A stretch of 64,000 nt of DNA from Asaia sp003994335 (GTDB lineage Bacteria > Pseudomonadota > Alphaproteobacteria > Acetobacterales > Acetobacteraceae). Numbering within the stretch: the first letter of the stretch is position 1; each line of letters begins with the position of its first letter. This document shows positions 8,662 through 15,844 of the stretch, piece after piece. The notes beneath the pieces were generated by a model. That model had not been told where the DNA came from, did not search any database, and was given only the letters and a program-made list of their open reading frames with translations. The DNA is taken from positions 289,637-353,636 of the forward strand of contig NZ_JBBCOR010000005.1 in the NCBI RefSeq assembly GCF_037151175.1, in the 5' to 3' direction. A program made the position numbers and the translations under genes.

Positions 8662-9522
8662 ATGAACCATTCCTCCTCTTCGCCCAGAACCATCAATGCC
8701 GATGATGCCAATCGCGGCACAATCATCCGCATTCCCGACACCCAGCCAGGCCTCCTCGTGTCCGACGGAAAACAACATGAGTTTACGCTCTCCGGCATCT
8801 GGCAGGGACCGGCAGCCCCGGCCCTGAACCAGAAAGTCAGCTTTATCCTGACACCGGAAGGACGCATCGCGTCCATCCATGTGCTTGGCCGCGATGTGCT
8901 GGCCAATGAAACGCTGAGCGCATTCGGTCAGACCTTGCGCAGCAATGGCGGCTCACTGGGAGCCGTGTTGTTGCCCTACCTACGCCAGCAGAGGGACCGC
9001 ATGACCCTGCCCGGCATGGTCATGTCAGGTGCCTTGCTGCTTGGGTTCTACGCTCTGCCGGGATGGACGCTCGATGCAGGCAATTCCATGCTGGGCATGA
9101 GGCTTGATTACACGCTGAACCAGCTGCTCGGTGTACAGACGGGTGGTGCAGGCATCACTGTGACGTTCGGCTTCTGGCGTCTGCTCGGCTGTACCATCGC
9201 GCTCCTGCCCTGGGTGACACCGTGGCTCGGTTTTGCCCGGGCGCGTCTGCTCAACATCCTGCCACTGCTCTTGCTGCTGGCCCTGCCTCTGGTCGTGCAT
9301 GCGCGGCTGCGTCATCTCGCAGCCGAGGCAGCCCAGAGCACAGGTCAGCTGCTCGGCGGTTTTGGCGGTAATGCCGCGATGCAACATGATTTGCAGGCCA
9401 TGGTACAGAAACAGGCGACCGCGCTGATTGATGCGACCTCATGGAATAGCGGGTACTGGCTTGCGCTTGTCGCCGCCTGCGGTCTGGCAGGTCTCACGCT
9501 GGTGCGAAGGCCCCGTCACTGA
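8662..9522 (+). CDS. Membrane protein with N-terminal cold-shock-like OB domain
   Basis: The start is ATG 8662 behind AGGACAG. Of 286 residues, about 18-80 (GTIIRIPDTQPGLLVSDG, then the F.L.G.W and KVSFILTPEGRIASIHV strands) follow the five-strand pattern of a cold-shock/OB fold. Hydrophobic helices follow at about 118-140, 170-188, 205-222 and 262-280. OB-plus-membrane architecture resembles DUF1294-type proteins, but the membrane part differs. It sits with the secreted protein between the two resolvase genes. Function unknown. Confidence 0.7.
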   Translation: MNHSSSSPRTINADDANRGTIIRIPDTQPGLLVSDGKQHEFTLSGIWQGPAAPALNQKVSFILTPEGRIASIHVLGRDVLANETLSAFGQTLRSNGGSLGAVLLPYLRQQRDRMTLPGMVMSGALLLGFYALPGWTLDAGNSMLGMRLDYTLNQLLGVQTGGAGITVTFGFWRLLGCTIALLPWVTPWLGFARARLLNILPLLLLLALPLVVHARLRHLAAEAAQSTGQLLGGFGGNAAMQHDLQAMVQKQATALIDATSWNSGYWLALVAACGLAGLTLVRRPRH

Positions 9523-9548
9523 GGCAACACACCACTCCAGCGTCAGGC

Positions 9549-10148
9549 TCAGGCTGCGGCGCTGGAGGATTGCCCGGCCTGCTGCGGTCCAGCCTCGCAC
9601 TGCAGCGCTCGATGCACGGTAGCGCGCCCGACATTCATGACGGACGCGATGTCCCGGATAGACAGACCCTGTGCCGCCAATGCCCTGACATGCTGCGTCT
9701 GTGCCAATGTCAGCGCACGGGGCCGTCCGATGCGACGCCCTGCCGCCCGCGCTGCTGCAATCCCCGCCCGGGTACGTTCGCGAATGAGCTCGCGTTCGAA
9801 CTCCGCTATCGCCATCAGGATAGTGAGGAACAGGCGGCCATTGGCCGTGCCCGTCTCGATGCCCAGAGAGAGAATACGCACTCTGACGTTGCGCTCATCC
9901 AGCGCGGAGACGAGCTGCAGCATATCGATTGCATCGCGCCCCAGCCTGTCGAGACGCACCACCACAAGACTGTCGTGAGGCTGGAGCCGGTCCAGCAGCG
10001 ATGCAAGGACGGGACGCTCTCTGGCAGGCACGGCACCCGACACGGTCTCGACGAAAATCATGTCCAGCTTCTCGGCTTCGAGGGCGGGAAGCTGGGCATC
10101 GACACTCTGCATATCGGTCGAGACCCGGGCATATCCATAGCGCGCCAT
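9549..10148 (-). CDS. Second serine recombinase/resolvase
   Basis: This 199-residue protein shares the architecture and more than half of its residues (judged by eye) with the resolvase at 6898-7530. It has YARVST with Ser10, RLDRLGRDAIDM, GIETGTANGR, EFERELIRERTRAGIAAAR, the hinge GRPRALT, and the HTH SIRDIASVMNVGRATVHRAL. It ends convergently with the OB-membrane gene, 27 bp apart. Three TTTGGACTC repeats lie 60-107 bp upstream of its start. Two related resolvases framing two cargo genes suggests a composite or duplicated segment. Confidence 0.92.
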   Translation of the reverse strand: MARYGYARVSTDMQSVDAQLPALEAEKLDMIFVETVSGAVPARERPVLASLLDRLQPHDSLVVVRLDRLGRDAIDMLQLVSALDERNVRVRILSLGIETGTANGRLFLTILMAIAEFERELIRERTRAGIAAARAAGRRIGRPRALTLAQTQHVRALAAQGLSIRDIASVMNVGRATVHRALQCEAGPQQAGQSSSAAA

Positions 10149-10207
10149 GACTGCGTTCTCCTTCTCGAGACGACAGATAGCGGCGTTCTTATGTCGTAGT
10201 CAACGTG

Positions 10208-10255
10208 TTTGGACTCCAAAACATATTTGGACTCCCTACAATCCTGTTTGGACTC
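10208..10255 (+). repeat. Three TTTGGACTC direct repeats upstream of the resolvase gene
   Basis: Copies of TTTGGACTC lie at 10208-10216, 10226-10234 and 10247-10255, spaced 18 and 21 bp, all in the same orientation. They sit between divergent genes (resolvase 9549-10148 minus, XRE regulator 10462 plus). They could be resolvase binding subsites, operators for the XRE protein, or degenerate plasmid iterons. No initiator gene is nearby, so an origin is less likely. Confidence 0.6.
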
Positions 10256-10461
10256 TTTTCGTCACACCCAGCGCACTAAACCACGAAAAAACCACGCCCT
10301 TTTTTTCAGAAAACCGTCCGGGTGCTTCCGAAAACGACGCATATGAGGCAGTATCGACATCAATCTCCCTGCCCTATGTTCTGTCCCTATCGCCTATCGC
10401 CTGTCTCTCTTCCTCTCCCTCTTCTCTTCCACCCCCTGCCCTTACCTCTACGGAGACCTCC

Positions 10462-10770
10462 ATGACGCTTGTTGCCTCGCAATGCCGTGCCGCCCGCGCC
10501 ATGCTGGGTCTCTCGCAACGTGACCTCGCCAGGATGGCCGAGATGGCGCATCGCACCGTGGCCGATTTCGAGACCAATGCCCGCACACCCCATATCCGCA
10601 CCCTGCGGGCCATGCGTGAAACGCTGGAAGCCTGCGGGGCGGTGTTCATCCCGGCCGATGAGCAGTTCGGCCCCGGCGTGAGGCTGAAGGCCGTCGAGGA
10701 GCCGAAGACTGCCGTCGATGCGGATGCTGGTACCGCAGAGACTGCATCACAGGAGACCGGGGCAAGCTGA
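10462..10770 (+). CDS. XRE-family HTH regulator
   Basis: The start ATG 10462 follows GGAGACCTCC. The open frame upstream has serine/proline-rich noise and is not used. Residues 6-60 contain a Cro/CI-type HTH (CRAARAMLGLSQRDLARMAEM, AHRTVADFE, then the wing). IRTLRAMRETLEACGAVFIPADE follows, typical of short alphaproteobacterial XRE regulators whose tail ends G.GVRL. Total length is 102 residues. It precedes the oriT/mob block and could regulate mob or resolvase expression through the repeats 200 bp upstream. Confidence 0.85.
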   Translation: MTLVASQCRAARAMLGLSQRDLARMAEMAHRTVADFETNARTPHIRTLRAMRETLEACGAVFIPADEQFGPGVRLKAVEEPKTAVDADAGTAETASQETGAS

Positions 10771-10939
10771 AGGAAAGCTCTCCGGCGACCGGACGCGACA
10801 GATAGCAAAGGCGCAGATTTTCCGAGGCCGGAAGGTAGAAATTTCCCCTCATTCTTCATGGGATTTGTCAGAGGCCGCCTGCTCCACCCGGCATCTGTTC
10901 TTGTCCTGTTCTATCATGAGGACATGGGTTGGCTCCCCT

Positions 10940-11026
10940 GAGCCAGCAGTGCTTCGTGGCTACCCGTTGGGTGCACGAAGCAGCTGGCAAGGGGGCTGTC
11001 GCCCCCGTTGACCCCCTTGATGGAAA
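10940..11026 (+). other. Candidate origin of transfer (oriT) hairpins
   Basis: A near-perfect inverted repeat lies just upstream of mobC. The left arm CCAGCAGTGCTTCGTG (10943-10958) pairs with CACGAAGCAGCTGG (10973-10986), with only two unpaired bases. It is followed by a GGGGGC-tgtc-GCCCCC hairpin nested in an outer AAGGGGG/CCCCCTT pair (10989-11020). A long inverted repeat beside a G/C-rich nick-like region, next to mobC and a relaxase gene, is the standard oriT layout. The nick position is not assigned. Confidence 0.65.
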
Positions 11027-11035
11027 GCGTAACCC

Positions 11036-11527
11036 ATGTCTGCCTCGCCCCTTGTTCCTGTGCCCGTGACGCCTCCTGTTTCCAGCCTGTCCCGCCCTGC
11101 CCGCTCGTCCCGCCTGTCGGTTCGTGCCTCGCCTGACGAGCTCGCTGCGTGGGCCGGTACAGCGCGTCTTCTGGGTCATGAGACCACCGCTCTCTGGGTA
11201 CGATCTTTGCTGCAGGAGGCGTCTCTGACCGGTCATGACGGGATGGCGGTGGGTGCCTCATTGCGCAAGCTGCGGGGCGAGCTCGGGCGCATCGGCAACA
11301 ACCTCAACCAGCTGGCTCATTATGCAAATTGCGGCGACGCTGTCCGGGCGGGGAATGTTCTGGATGCGCTGGAAAAGACAAAGGACCGCGTCGATGTCCT
11401 GCTCAAATCCCTGCGTGTGACAAGGACAAGCAGGACGTCCCGACAGCGGAAGATGGTCGAACCAGAGACAGGGATAGACGCAGGAGCATCCCAGACGCCA
11501 GCGACCTCGCCCACAACACTGCACTAA
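11036..11527 (+). CDS. mobC: Plasmid mobilization relaxosome protein MobC
   Basis: This 163-residue basic protein has the MobC signature LRKLRGELGRIGNNLNQLAHYAN at about residues 76-98. That stretch corresponds to the family's 'IG.NLNQ.A...N' helix. The N-terminal half resembles a ribbon-helix-helix-like DNA-binding segment (RLSVRASPDELAAWAGTARL). MobC proteins bind oriT and help the relaxase open the nick region. The candidate oriT lies directly upstream and the relaxase gene starts 27 bp downstream. Confidence 0.88.
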   Translation: MSASPLVPVPVTPPVSSLSRPARSSRLSVRASPDELAAWAGTARLLGHETTALWVRSLLQEASLTGHDGMAVGASLRKLRGELGRIGNNLNQLAHYANCGDAVRAGNVLDALEKTKDRVDVLLKSLRVTRTSRTSRQRKMVEPETGIDAGASQTPATSPTTLH

Positions 11528-11554
11528 GCCTCCTCATAGTCCGGAGGGGAACGC

Positions 11555-13516
11555 ATGATTGTGCAGGAAACCCGTATCCGGACCAGAAGCGGCCATCAGG
11601 CCGTTTCCCGGCACGTGCTAAAGGGCGCGAGGAATGAGGCCATACGCGTTCTGTATGGCAGTGACTGGTGCCTTGCGGACTGGATGAAGGAAGCAAGGCG
11701 TGAGGGCATACGCTATGGCCTGCGTCATATCGCCTTCAGCCCTGCCGAGCCCATGAGTGACGAGGCACTCGCGTCTTTTGCCGCCAGGCTGTGCGATGAG
11801 CTGCAGGCGGACAGGGAGCGCATGACGCTGGTCGTGCATCAGAAGGATGGCAGCCCCCATGGTCATCTTCTCCTGCCCGAATGGCAGGACGACCATGTGC
11901 TGAGCTCGCGCTTCTCCTGGCAGCGTCTGGAGAAATGTGCCCGTCTCGAGGAACTGCGTCTGGGGCATCCACTGGTACCGGGGCGGCATGACCGGGCCAT
12001 TGCCAGAGCCCTGCGTCAGGAAGGAAAGACGGCAGAAGCGGAGCGTGTTGAGGCGGTCCTGCAGGGGCCAGCATCCGGTGCTGCAAACCTCCCCGCCCCT
12101 ACCCATGCATCTCCTGACACACCCCTCTCTCCAGCCGCATCCGCATCCAAACGCGGACCCCAGCCCCTTCCACGTGCAGCCTACACCTCGCAATCACGTC
12201 GTATAGCCGAGCGACAGGGGCTGGATCTTGCCGAAGCGAAGAAGACCATCGCCTCCTTCTGGGCGCGGTCGGATAATCAGCTGCATCGCTTTCGCGCCCT
12301 GCTGAAGATAAGGGGCTGGGTCATGCGCGCTGGAGACCGGCAGGATACCCGCAAGGATGCGCATATCATCGAGACGTCAGACGGCGTTCTTATCGGGTCT
12401 TTCACGCGCCTGACGAAAACGCGCATGAAGGATTTCCGCCAGCTTCTGGTGGATGAAGCAACCCGACCGAAATGCGGAGATATCCGGGCAGTAGTCAAAC
12501 CGCTCCTGGAGCGTGCTGCTCTGGCGACGGCTGCGATGGAAAGTCACGCAGAGCAGAGCGGTCTGCTCCTGCCGCCCTTCGAGGAACTGACGCGTGACCC
12601 CGAAGCATTTGCGAGAGCGGCTTCGAAAGCAAGGCCGTCACAGCCTTCGCAAAAACAGCCAAAGATCGTTTCGCTGGATCGTATCGATGAGCTGCCACCG
12701 AACTTTGCTCATTACATCCAGCAGTGGAAACGAGAAGCCCGAGCGTGCCGCACGGTACTCAATGCAAGACCGCCTCTGGAGTATGGTCCACGGCACTCTG
12801 TCGATGAACAAGGCGCTGCTCTGCTTGCGCAGATTGAAGACACGCGCAGGCACCTCTGGCAGACCGGAAAACAGCTGCAGGAAACACGACAGGAGCGTGA
12901 CGCTCTGCGTGACAGGGTATTTATCCTTTCAAAGCAGAAACGCCTCTCTCATCTCGACGAGGAAATCGAACGGCTCGCGAAAATGCTGGCCGAGATCCTG
13001 CGCTATCTGCTGGAGACCGTGTTCTGGCATCTTGGCCTGCGTGCCACGCCACCCGAGCCGCTTTGCCTGCCTGTGCCGACAGAACGCGAGGAGGCCAATG
13101 CGCAGCTGCGGAGAGAGAACCGTGAGCTGCTTCAGCAGATCGTCAGACGGGATACATGCAGGGAATGGCTTGTCACGCTCTGCCGCGAGGCCGACAGGCG
13201 CAGGCAGGAGGAGATCGCCGCTTGGAAAGAACGCCATGTCATCCGGTGTGAGGATGCGACGCGGAAACTGGACCTGCTGAAGGCCATCTGGATGCCGCCA
13301 GCAAAACTGCCGCGTGAGACACAGGCAGAGATCATGAAATGCAAGCTGACCGGCAATCTTGAAAAGGCCAAATACGTGACACGTGCCGCTTTGAGAAAGT
13401 TGGACCAGGCAGAGGCGGAGCGACTGGCAGAGGAGATGAAGAGCGAAAAAACTGCGCCTGTCGCTGAGGTTCCAGCTCCTTGCTCGGTGAAACCATCTTC
13501 CGTTTTTGAGCCGTAA
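11555..13516 (+). CDS. mobA: Relaxase/mobilization nuclease (MobA/VirD2 type)
   Basis: The protein is 653 residues. The N-terminal relaxase domain (about 1-170) shows the metal-binding histidine motif as VVHQKDGSPHGHLLLPEW (H95, H102, H104 with E109) and a conserved basic start region. A candidate catalytic tyrosine is Y34 (RVLYGSDW). The central part is basic. Residues 430-560 are rich in heptad-like Leu/Arg/Glu and probably coiled coil. The ATG follows GGAGGGGAACGC. It nicks oriT and pilots the transferred strand. No primase or T4SS gene is nearby, so transfer would need a helper. Confidence 0.88.
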   Translation: MIVQETRIRTRSGHQAVSRHVLKGARNEAIRVLYGSDWCLADWMKEARREGIRYGLRHIAFSPAEPMSDEALASFAARLCDELQADRERMTLVVHQKDGSPHGHLLLPEWQDDHVLSSRFSWQRLEKCARLEELRLGHPLVPGRHDRAIARALRQEGKTAEAERVEAVLQGPASGAANLPAPTHASPDTPLSPAASASKRGPQPLPRAAYTSQSRRIAERQGLDLAEAKKTIASFWARSDNQLHRFRALLKIRGWVMRAGDRQDTRKDAHIIETSDGVLIGSFTRLTKTRMKDFRQLLVDEATRPKCGDIRAVVKPLLERAALATAAMESHAEQSGLLLPPFEELTRDPEAFARAASKARPSQPSQKQPKIVSLDRIDELPPNFAHYIQQWKREARACRTVLNARPPLEYGPRHSVDEQGAALLAQIEDTRRHLWQTGKQLQETRQERDALRDRVFILSKQKRLSHLDEEIERLAKMLAEILRYLLETVFWHLGLRATPPEPLCLPVPTEREEANAQLRRENRELLQQIVRRDTCREWLVTLCREADRRRQEEIAAWKERHVIRCEDATRKLDLLKAIWMPPAKLPRETQAEIMKCKLTGNLEKAKYVTRAALRKLDQAEAERLAEEMKSEKTAPVAEVPAPCSVKPSSVFEP

Positions 13517-13544
13517 TGGTCAGATTAGACCAGACCCGAATACG

Positions 13545-13868
13545 TCACAGGAACAGACTGATCAGCCAGATGATGAGGCCAATGAGACCTAGCAGGGCTG
13601 GAACGAGCCAGACGGTCAGACCTCTGCGCGGTCTCTTGGGGCGTTTACGCGCTGGTTCGGGTGGCAATGCCACGCCTGCTTTCTGGTCGAGCCATGCGTC
13701 CAGATCAGTCACGCGAAAGCGCACGTCGCGTCTGCCATAGCTGATGGATTTCGGGGCGATACCCATCCACTTGAGATTGCGTAAGCGCCCAGAAGAAATG
13801 CCGAGATAGCGCGCAGCATCCTCGTAGTTCAGCACGGCCGGTCGGAGAGGATCAGGTGTATCGGCCAT
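13545..13868 (-). CDS. Excisionase-like HTH protein with C-terminal membrane anchor
   Basis: This 107-residue protein has a MerR/AlpA-type winged HTH at residues 13-60 (YEDAARYLGISSGRLRNLKW, then VRFRVTDLDAWLDQK). A short basic linker (RKRPKRPRRG) leads to one strongly hydrophobic helix (about 84-106) that ends the protein. The combination of DNA-binding domain, positive linker and tail anchor is unusual for an excisionase and suggests membrane-tethered DNA binding. It is convergent with the relaxase gene. Confidence 0.75.
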   Translation of the reverse strand: MADTPDPLRPAVLNYEDAARYLGISSGRLRNLKWMGIAPKSISYGRRDVRFRVTDLDAWLDQKAGVALPPEPARKRPKRPRRGLTVWLVPALLGLIGLIIWLISLFL

Positions 13869-13937
13869 GAGTCCAGCGTTCGGAAACGAAGCCTCTTATT
13901 AAGCCGTCAGATGATAAACACGTCAACTGAATGTGGC

Positions 13938-13962
13938 TGAGCCATGAGCCAACTATGAGCCA
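13938..13962 (+). repeat. Three TGAGCCA direct repeats near the attachment site
   Basis: TGAGCCA occurs at 13938-13944, 13945-13951 and 13956-13962 in one orientation, about 100 bp from the tRNA-Glu fragment. Short direct repeats beside an attachment core are typical of integrase arm-type or Xis-binding sites. The role is inferred from position only. Confidence 0.4.
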
Positions 13963-14064
13963 AACGGAGGAAGATCAGGGGTGACAAGCAGTGACATGTG
14001 GTGATACAAAACGCATGGAAATCAGGGATTTGTCTTCTTACCTTCAGGAACACCAAGGGTTGTT

Positions 14065-14114
14065 ACTGCCCTCTCACGGCGGCAACAGGGGTTCGAATCC
14101 CCTATGGGACGCCA
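14065..14114 (+). other. Attachment site: 3' fragment of tRNA-Glu (CTC anticodon)
   Basis: The sequence matches the 3' two-thirds of a bacterial tRNA-Glu. It has anticodon stem CTGCC/GGCGG with loop CTCTCAC (anticodon CTC), T-arm AGGGG-TTCGAAT-CCCCT, acceptor 3' strand ATGGGAC, discriminator G and encoded CCA. The 5' strand (expected GTCCCAT at about 14039), D arm and first residues are absent. It is therefore an attachment-core copy and not a functional gene. The tyrosine integrase gene ends 59 bp away, as expected for integration into a tRNA 3' end. Confidence 0.85.
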
Positions 14115-14172
14115 TTGATAACATTGAGGTTTCTCTGTTATCCACAGGCATAGTAGCGGTCCACATGGACCA

Positions 14173-15195
14173 CTACAACTTAAAGCCCTCCGCAATGGTC
14201 TTCAGGTATGACGGGTCGAACTTCCGATAGACGCGACGCAATGTCTGCGGATCAGTGGCCAGCCAGTCTGAGGTCTGATCAATCGGCACGCCGTCCATCG
14301 CGAACCATGACGCCAGAGAGTGCTTCAGGTGATGGGGCGTTGGCTTCCATGTCAGCCCTGCCCGTTCGCAAGCTTTGTTGAAAGACCAACGCAGCCCGGT
14401 GGGGATCTGCTTGCCGTGCCAGTTCACGACATAGTCCCCATTCCTTTCATCAAACGCTGCCTCCATTTCATCGCGCAGCGCCTTGGTCATTGGCACGGTT
14501 GCGCGGCGCTTTCGGGTCAGGGCGCGGCCCGGCTCCTGGAAGTCGATCATGTTGGTGGTCCAGTGGACCCGGTCCCAGGTGAGCGCCAGAATCGAGCCCT
14601 TGCGTGCACCGGTGTAGATGGCCAAGGCCATGAACAGCCGAACATGCGGGGTCTGCGCAGCGTCGATCAAGCGTCGGGCTTCTTCCTTGGTCAGGAATCG
14701 GTCGCGCGGGGCGCTATCACGTGGCGGCTCGATCTCAGGCGGTCGGACGAGATAGCCGTCCTTCCACGCTCGGCGCAGCGCCGCCCGCAGAACGTTAAAC
14801 TCACGGCGCAGTGTTCCGGGTGAGATCGGGACATTTGCCTCTCCACGTTTCTTGAAACGGCTTGCGGCGAATGCGTCCCAACGCTTCTGGTCGATCTGGT
14901 CAATGCGGAGATGGCCCAATGCCTCTTCGAGCGGCACGGTGGCTTCTTCAAGACGCTTCAGCGCCGATACCTTCCCCCTTCGGCTTTCGACATATCGTGA
15001 TAAACACTCAGACACAGCCATCTTGAGGGGCGCCTTCTCCAGCGCTCCCTCGAAGTCTGCTAGCGCTTGGCGAGCGCGTTTCTCGTCCTCTGTGCCAGTC
15101 GAAAGTCGTTTTCTCTGTCCTTCTTCCCACCAGACGATCGCCCATTTGCCGCGACGTAATTCCAAGTGGGGCTTATCATTTCTGATGCGGGGCAA
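14173..15195 (-). CDS. int: Prophage tyrosine integrase
   Basis: This 340-residue tyrosine recombinase has an N-terminal SAM-like core-binding region (about 60-150) and a C-terminal catalytic domain. The latter shows IYTGARKGSILALTWDRV (first catalytic Arg), PHHLKHSLASWFAM (box II) and VYRKFDPSYL (nucleophile Tyr). The box II arginine of HxxR is lysine here (HHLKH), a variant seen in many alphaproteobacterial phage integrases. It faces the tRNA-Glu core, its presumed target. The start ATG 15195 lies inside the overlapping excisionase-like gene. Confidence 0.93.
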   Translation of the reverse strand: MPRIRNDKPHLELRRGKWAIVWWEEGQRKRLSTGTEDEKRARQALADFEGALEKAPLKMAVSECLSRYVESRRGKVSALKRLEEATVPLEEALGHLRIDQIDQKRWDAFAASRFKKRGEANVPISPGTLRREFNVLRAALRRAWKDGYLVRPPEIEPPRDSAPRDRFLTKEEARRLIDAAQTPHVRLFMALAIYTGARKGSILALTWDRVHWTTNMIDFQEPGRALTRKRRATVPMTKALRDEMEAAFDERNGDYVVNWHGKQIPTGLRWSFNKACERAGLTWKPTPHHLKHSLASWFAMDGVPIDQTSDWLATDPQTLRRVYRKFDPSYLKTIAEGFKL

Positions 15196-15356
15196 TGGTA
15201 GGTGTCCATGTAGGCTTGAAGGTCAGTTGTTGAGACGCGGTATCCGCCCGGCCTGCGATAGGCTGCGAGCTTCCCAGCCCTGATGGCCCGGCGTACCGTC
15301 TCAGGACAAACGTCTATTTGAGAGGCTGCTTTCTTGACGGTAAGCAGCCGAGGCAT
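15060..15356 (-). CDS. xis: Excisionase-like MerR-type HTH protein
   Basis: The preferred start is the ATG at 15356 (MPRLLTVKKAASQID). Residues 4-52 form a small winged HTH (VKKAASQIDVCPETVRRAIRAGKL, AYRRPGGYRVSTTDLQAYM), typical of excisionases and AlpA regulators. The C-terminal 45 residues are read across the first 136 bp of int in another frame, an unusually long overlap. This could couple Xis and Int synthesis. Position directly upstream of int supports the excisionase call. Confidence 0.8.
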   Translation of the reverse strand: MPRLLTVKKAASQIDVCPETVRRAIRAGKLAAYRRPGGYRVSTTDLQAYMDTYHCPASEMISPTWNYVAANGRSSGGKKDRENDFRLAQRTRNALAKR

Positions 15357-15360
15357 TCCC

Positions 15361-15618
15361 TCACCCATCTGCCCTCTCCTTCCGATGCTCCACAAAGTCG
15401 GCATAGATCGCCGCCATGACCTCAGGCGGGGCCTTGAGTGCGGCCATGACGCTCAGAACCGTGTTGATCGTGCTGTTCTGGCCCTTGATCAGAAAGCCGA
15501 GCGTACTCGTGGAAATTCTGGCCTCGACGGCCACGCTCTCCTGAGACCGGCCTTGTGCGACGATCATCCGCCGTACCCGCTCGCCCAGGAGGCGGTTAAA
15601 GGGGGTGGGGTCAGTCAT
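15361..15618 (-). CDS. Small XRE-type HTH protein
   Basis: This 85-residue protein has an HTH at about 8-62 (LGERVRRMIVAQGRSQESVAV, ARISTSTLGFLIKG, STINTVLSVMAAL). The layout is that of short phage Cro/CI-like regulators. It lies in the leftward early operon between a hypothetical gene (8-bp overlap) and xis, and may adjust int/xis expression. Confidence 0.75.
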   Translation of the reverse strand: MTDPTPFNRLLGERVRRMIVAQGRSQESVAVEARISTSTLGFLIKGQNSTINTVLSVMAALKAPPEVMAAIYADFVEHRKERADG

Positions 15619-15844
15619 GGGCGGCTTCCTCGATCATCACCCCGGCGAGATATCCGCCAAGCCTTTCGAATTCGGACCGAGGAAAACTGACCTCTCCACC
15701 CCAATCATTGATGATGGTGATCTCGTCTTTGGCAATATCGGCCACGCCATAGAGCGCCCCGAGATGAACGGATATCTCAGGGTCGTGCTTCGCGAACCCA
15801 ACGATAGCGTTTTTGGTGGCCTGCGCCTTCTCCCATTCACCCAT
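15611..15844 (-). CDS. Hypothetical early phage protein
   Basis: The start is ATG 15844 (MGEWEKAQATKNAIVGFAK), giving 77 residues. The reading frame upstream of it looks non-coding. It overlaps both neighbours by 8 bp in the leftward operon. Acidic, no domain recognised; strands such as DEITIINDWGGEVSF suggest a small globular fold. Confidence 0.65.
   Translation of the reverse strand: MGEWEKAQATKNAIVGFAKHDPEISVHLGALYGVADIAKDEITIINDWGGEVSFPRSEFERLGGYLAGVMIEEAAHD

Larger units (their letters stand above)
6572..14064. mobile_element. Mobilizable element (resolvases, oriT, MobC, relaxase)
   Basis: Between the IS6 remnant and the tRNA-Glu fragment lies a coherent plasmid-like gene set: two serine resolvases, an XRE regulator, an oriT-like hairpin, MobC, a relaxase and an excisionase-like HTH protein. 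There is no replication initiator and no type IV secretion system, so it could be an integrated mobilizable plasmid or an IME that borrows a helper conjugation system. Exact ends are not defined. The left limit is placed after the IS6 fragment and the right limit at the tRNA fragment by context only. Confidence 0.6.

Noticed and set aside
10147..10461. N-terminal extension of the XRE regulator
   Set aside because: Ser/Pro-rich noise translated through the TTTGGACTC repeats; a good ribosome-binding site precedes ATG 10462.
14037..14114. Intact tRNA-Glu gene
   Set aside because: The 5' acceptor strand GTCCCAT and D arm are not present upstream; only the 3' part matches.
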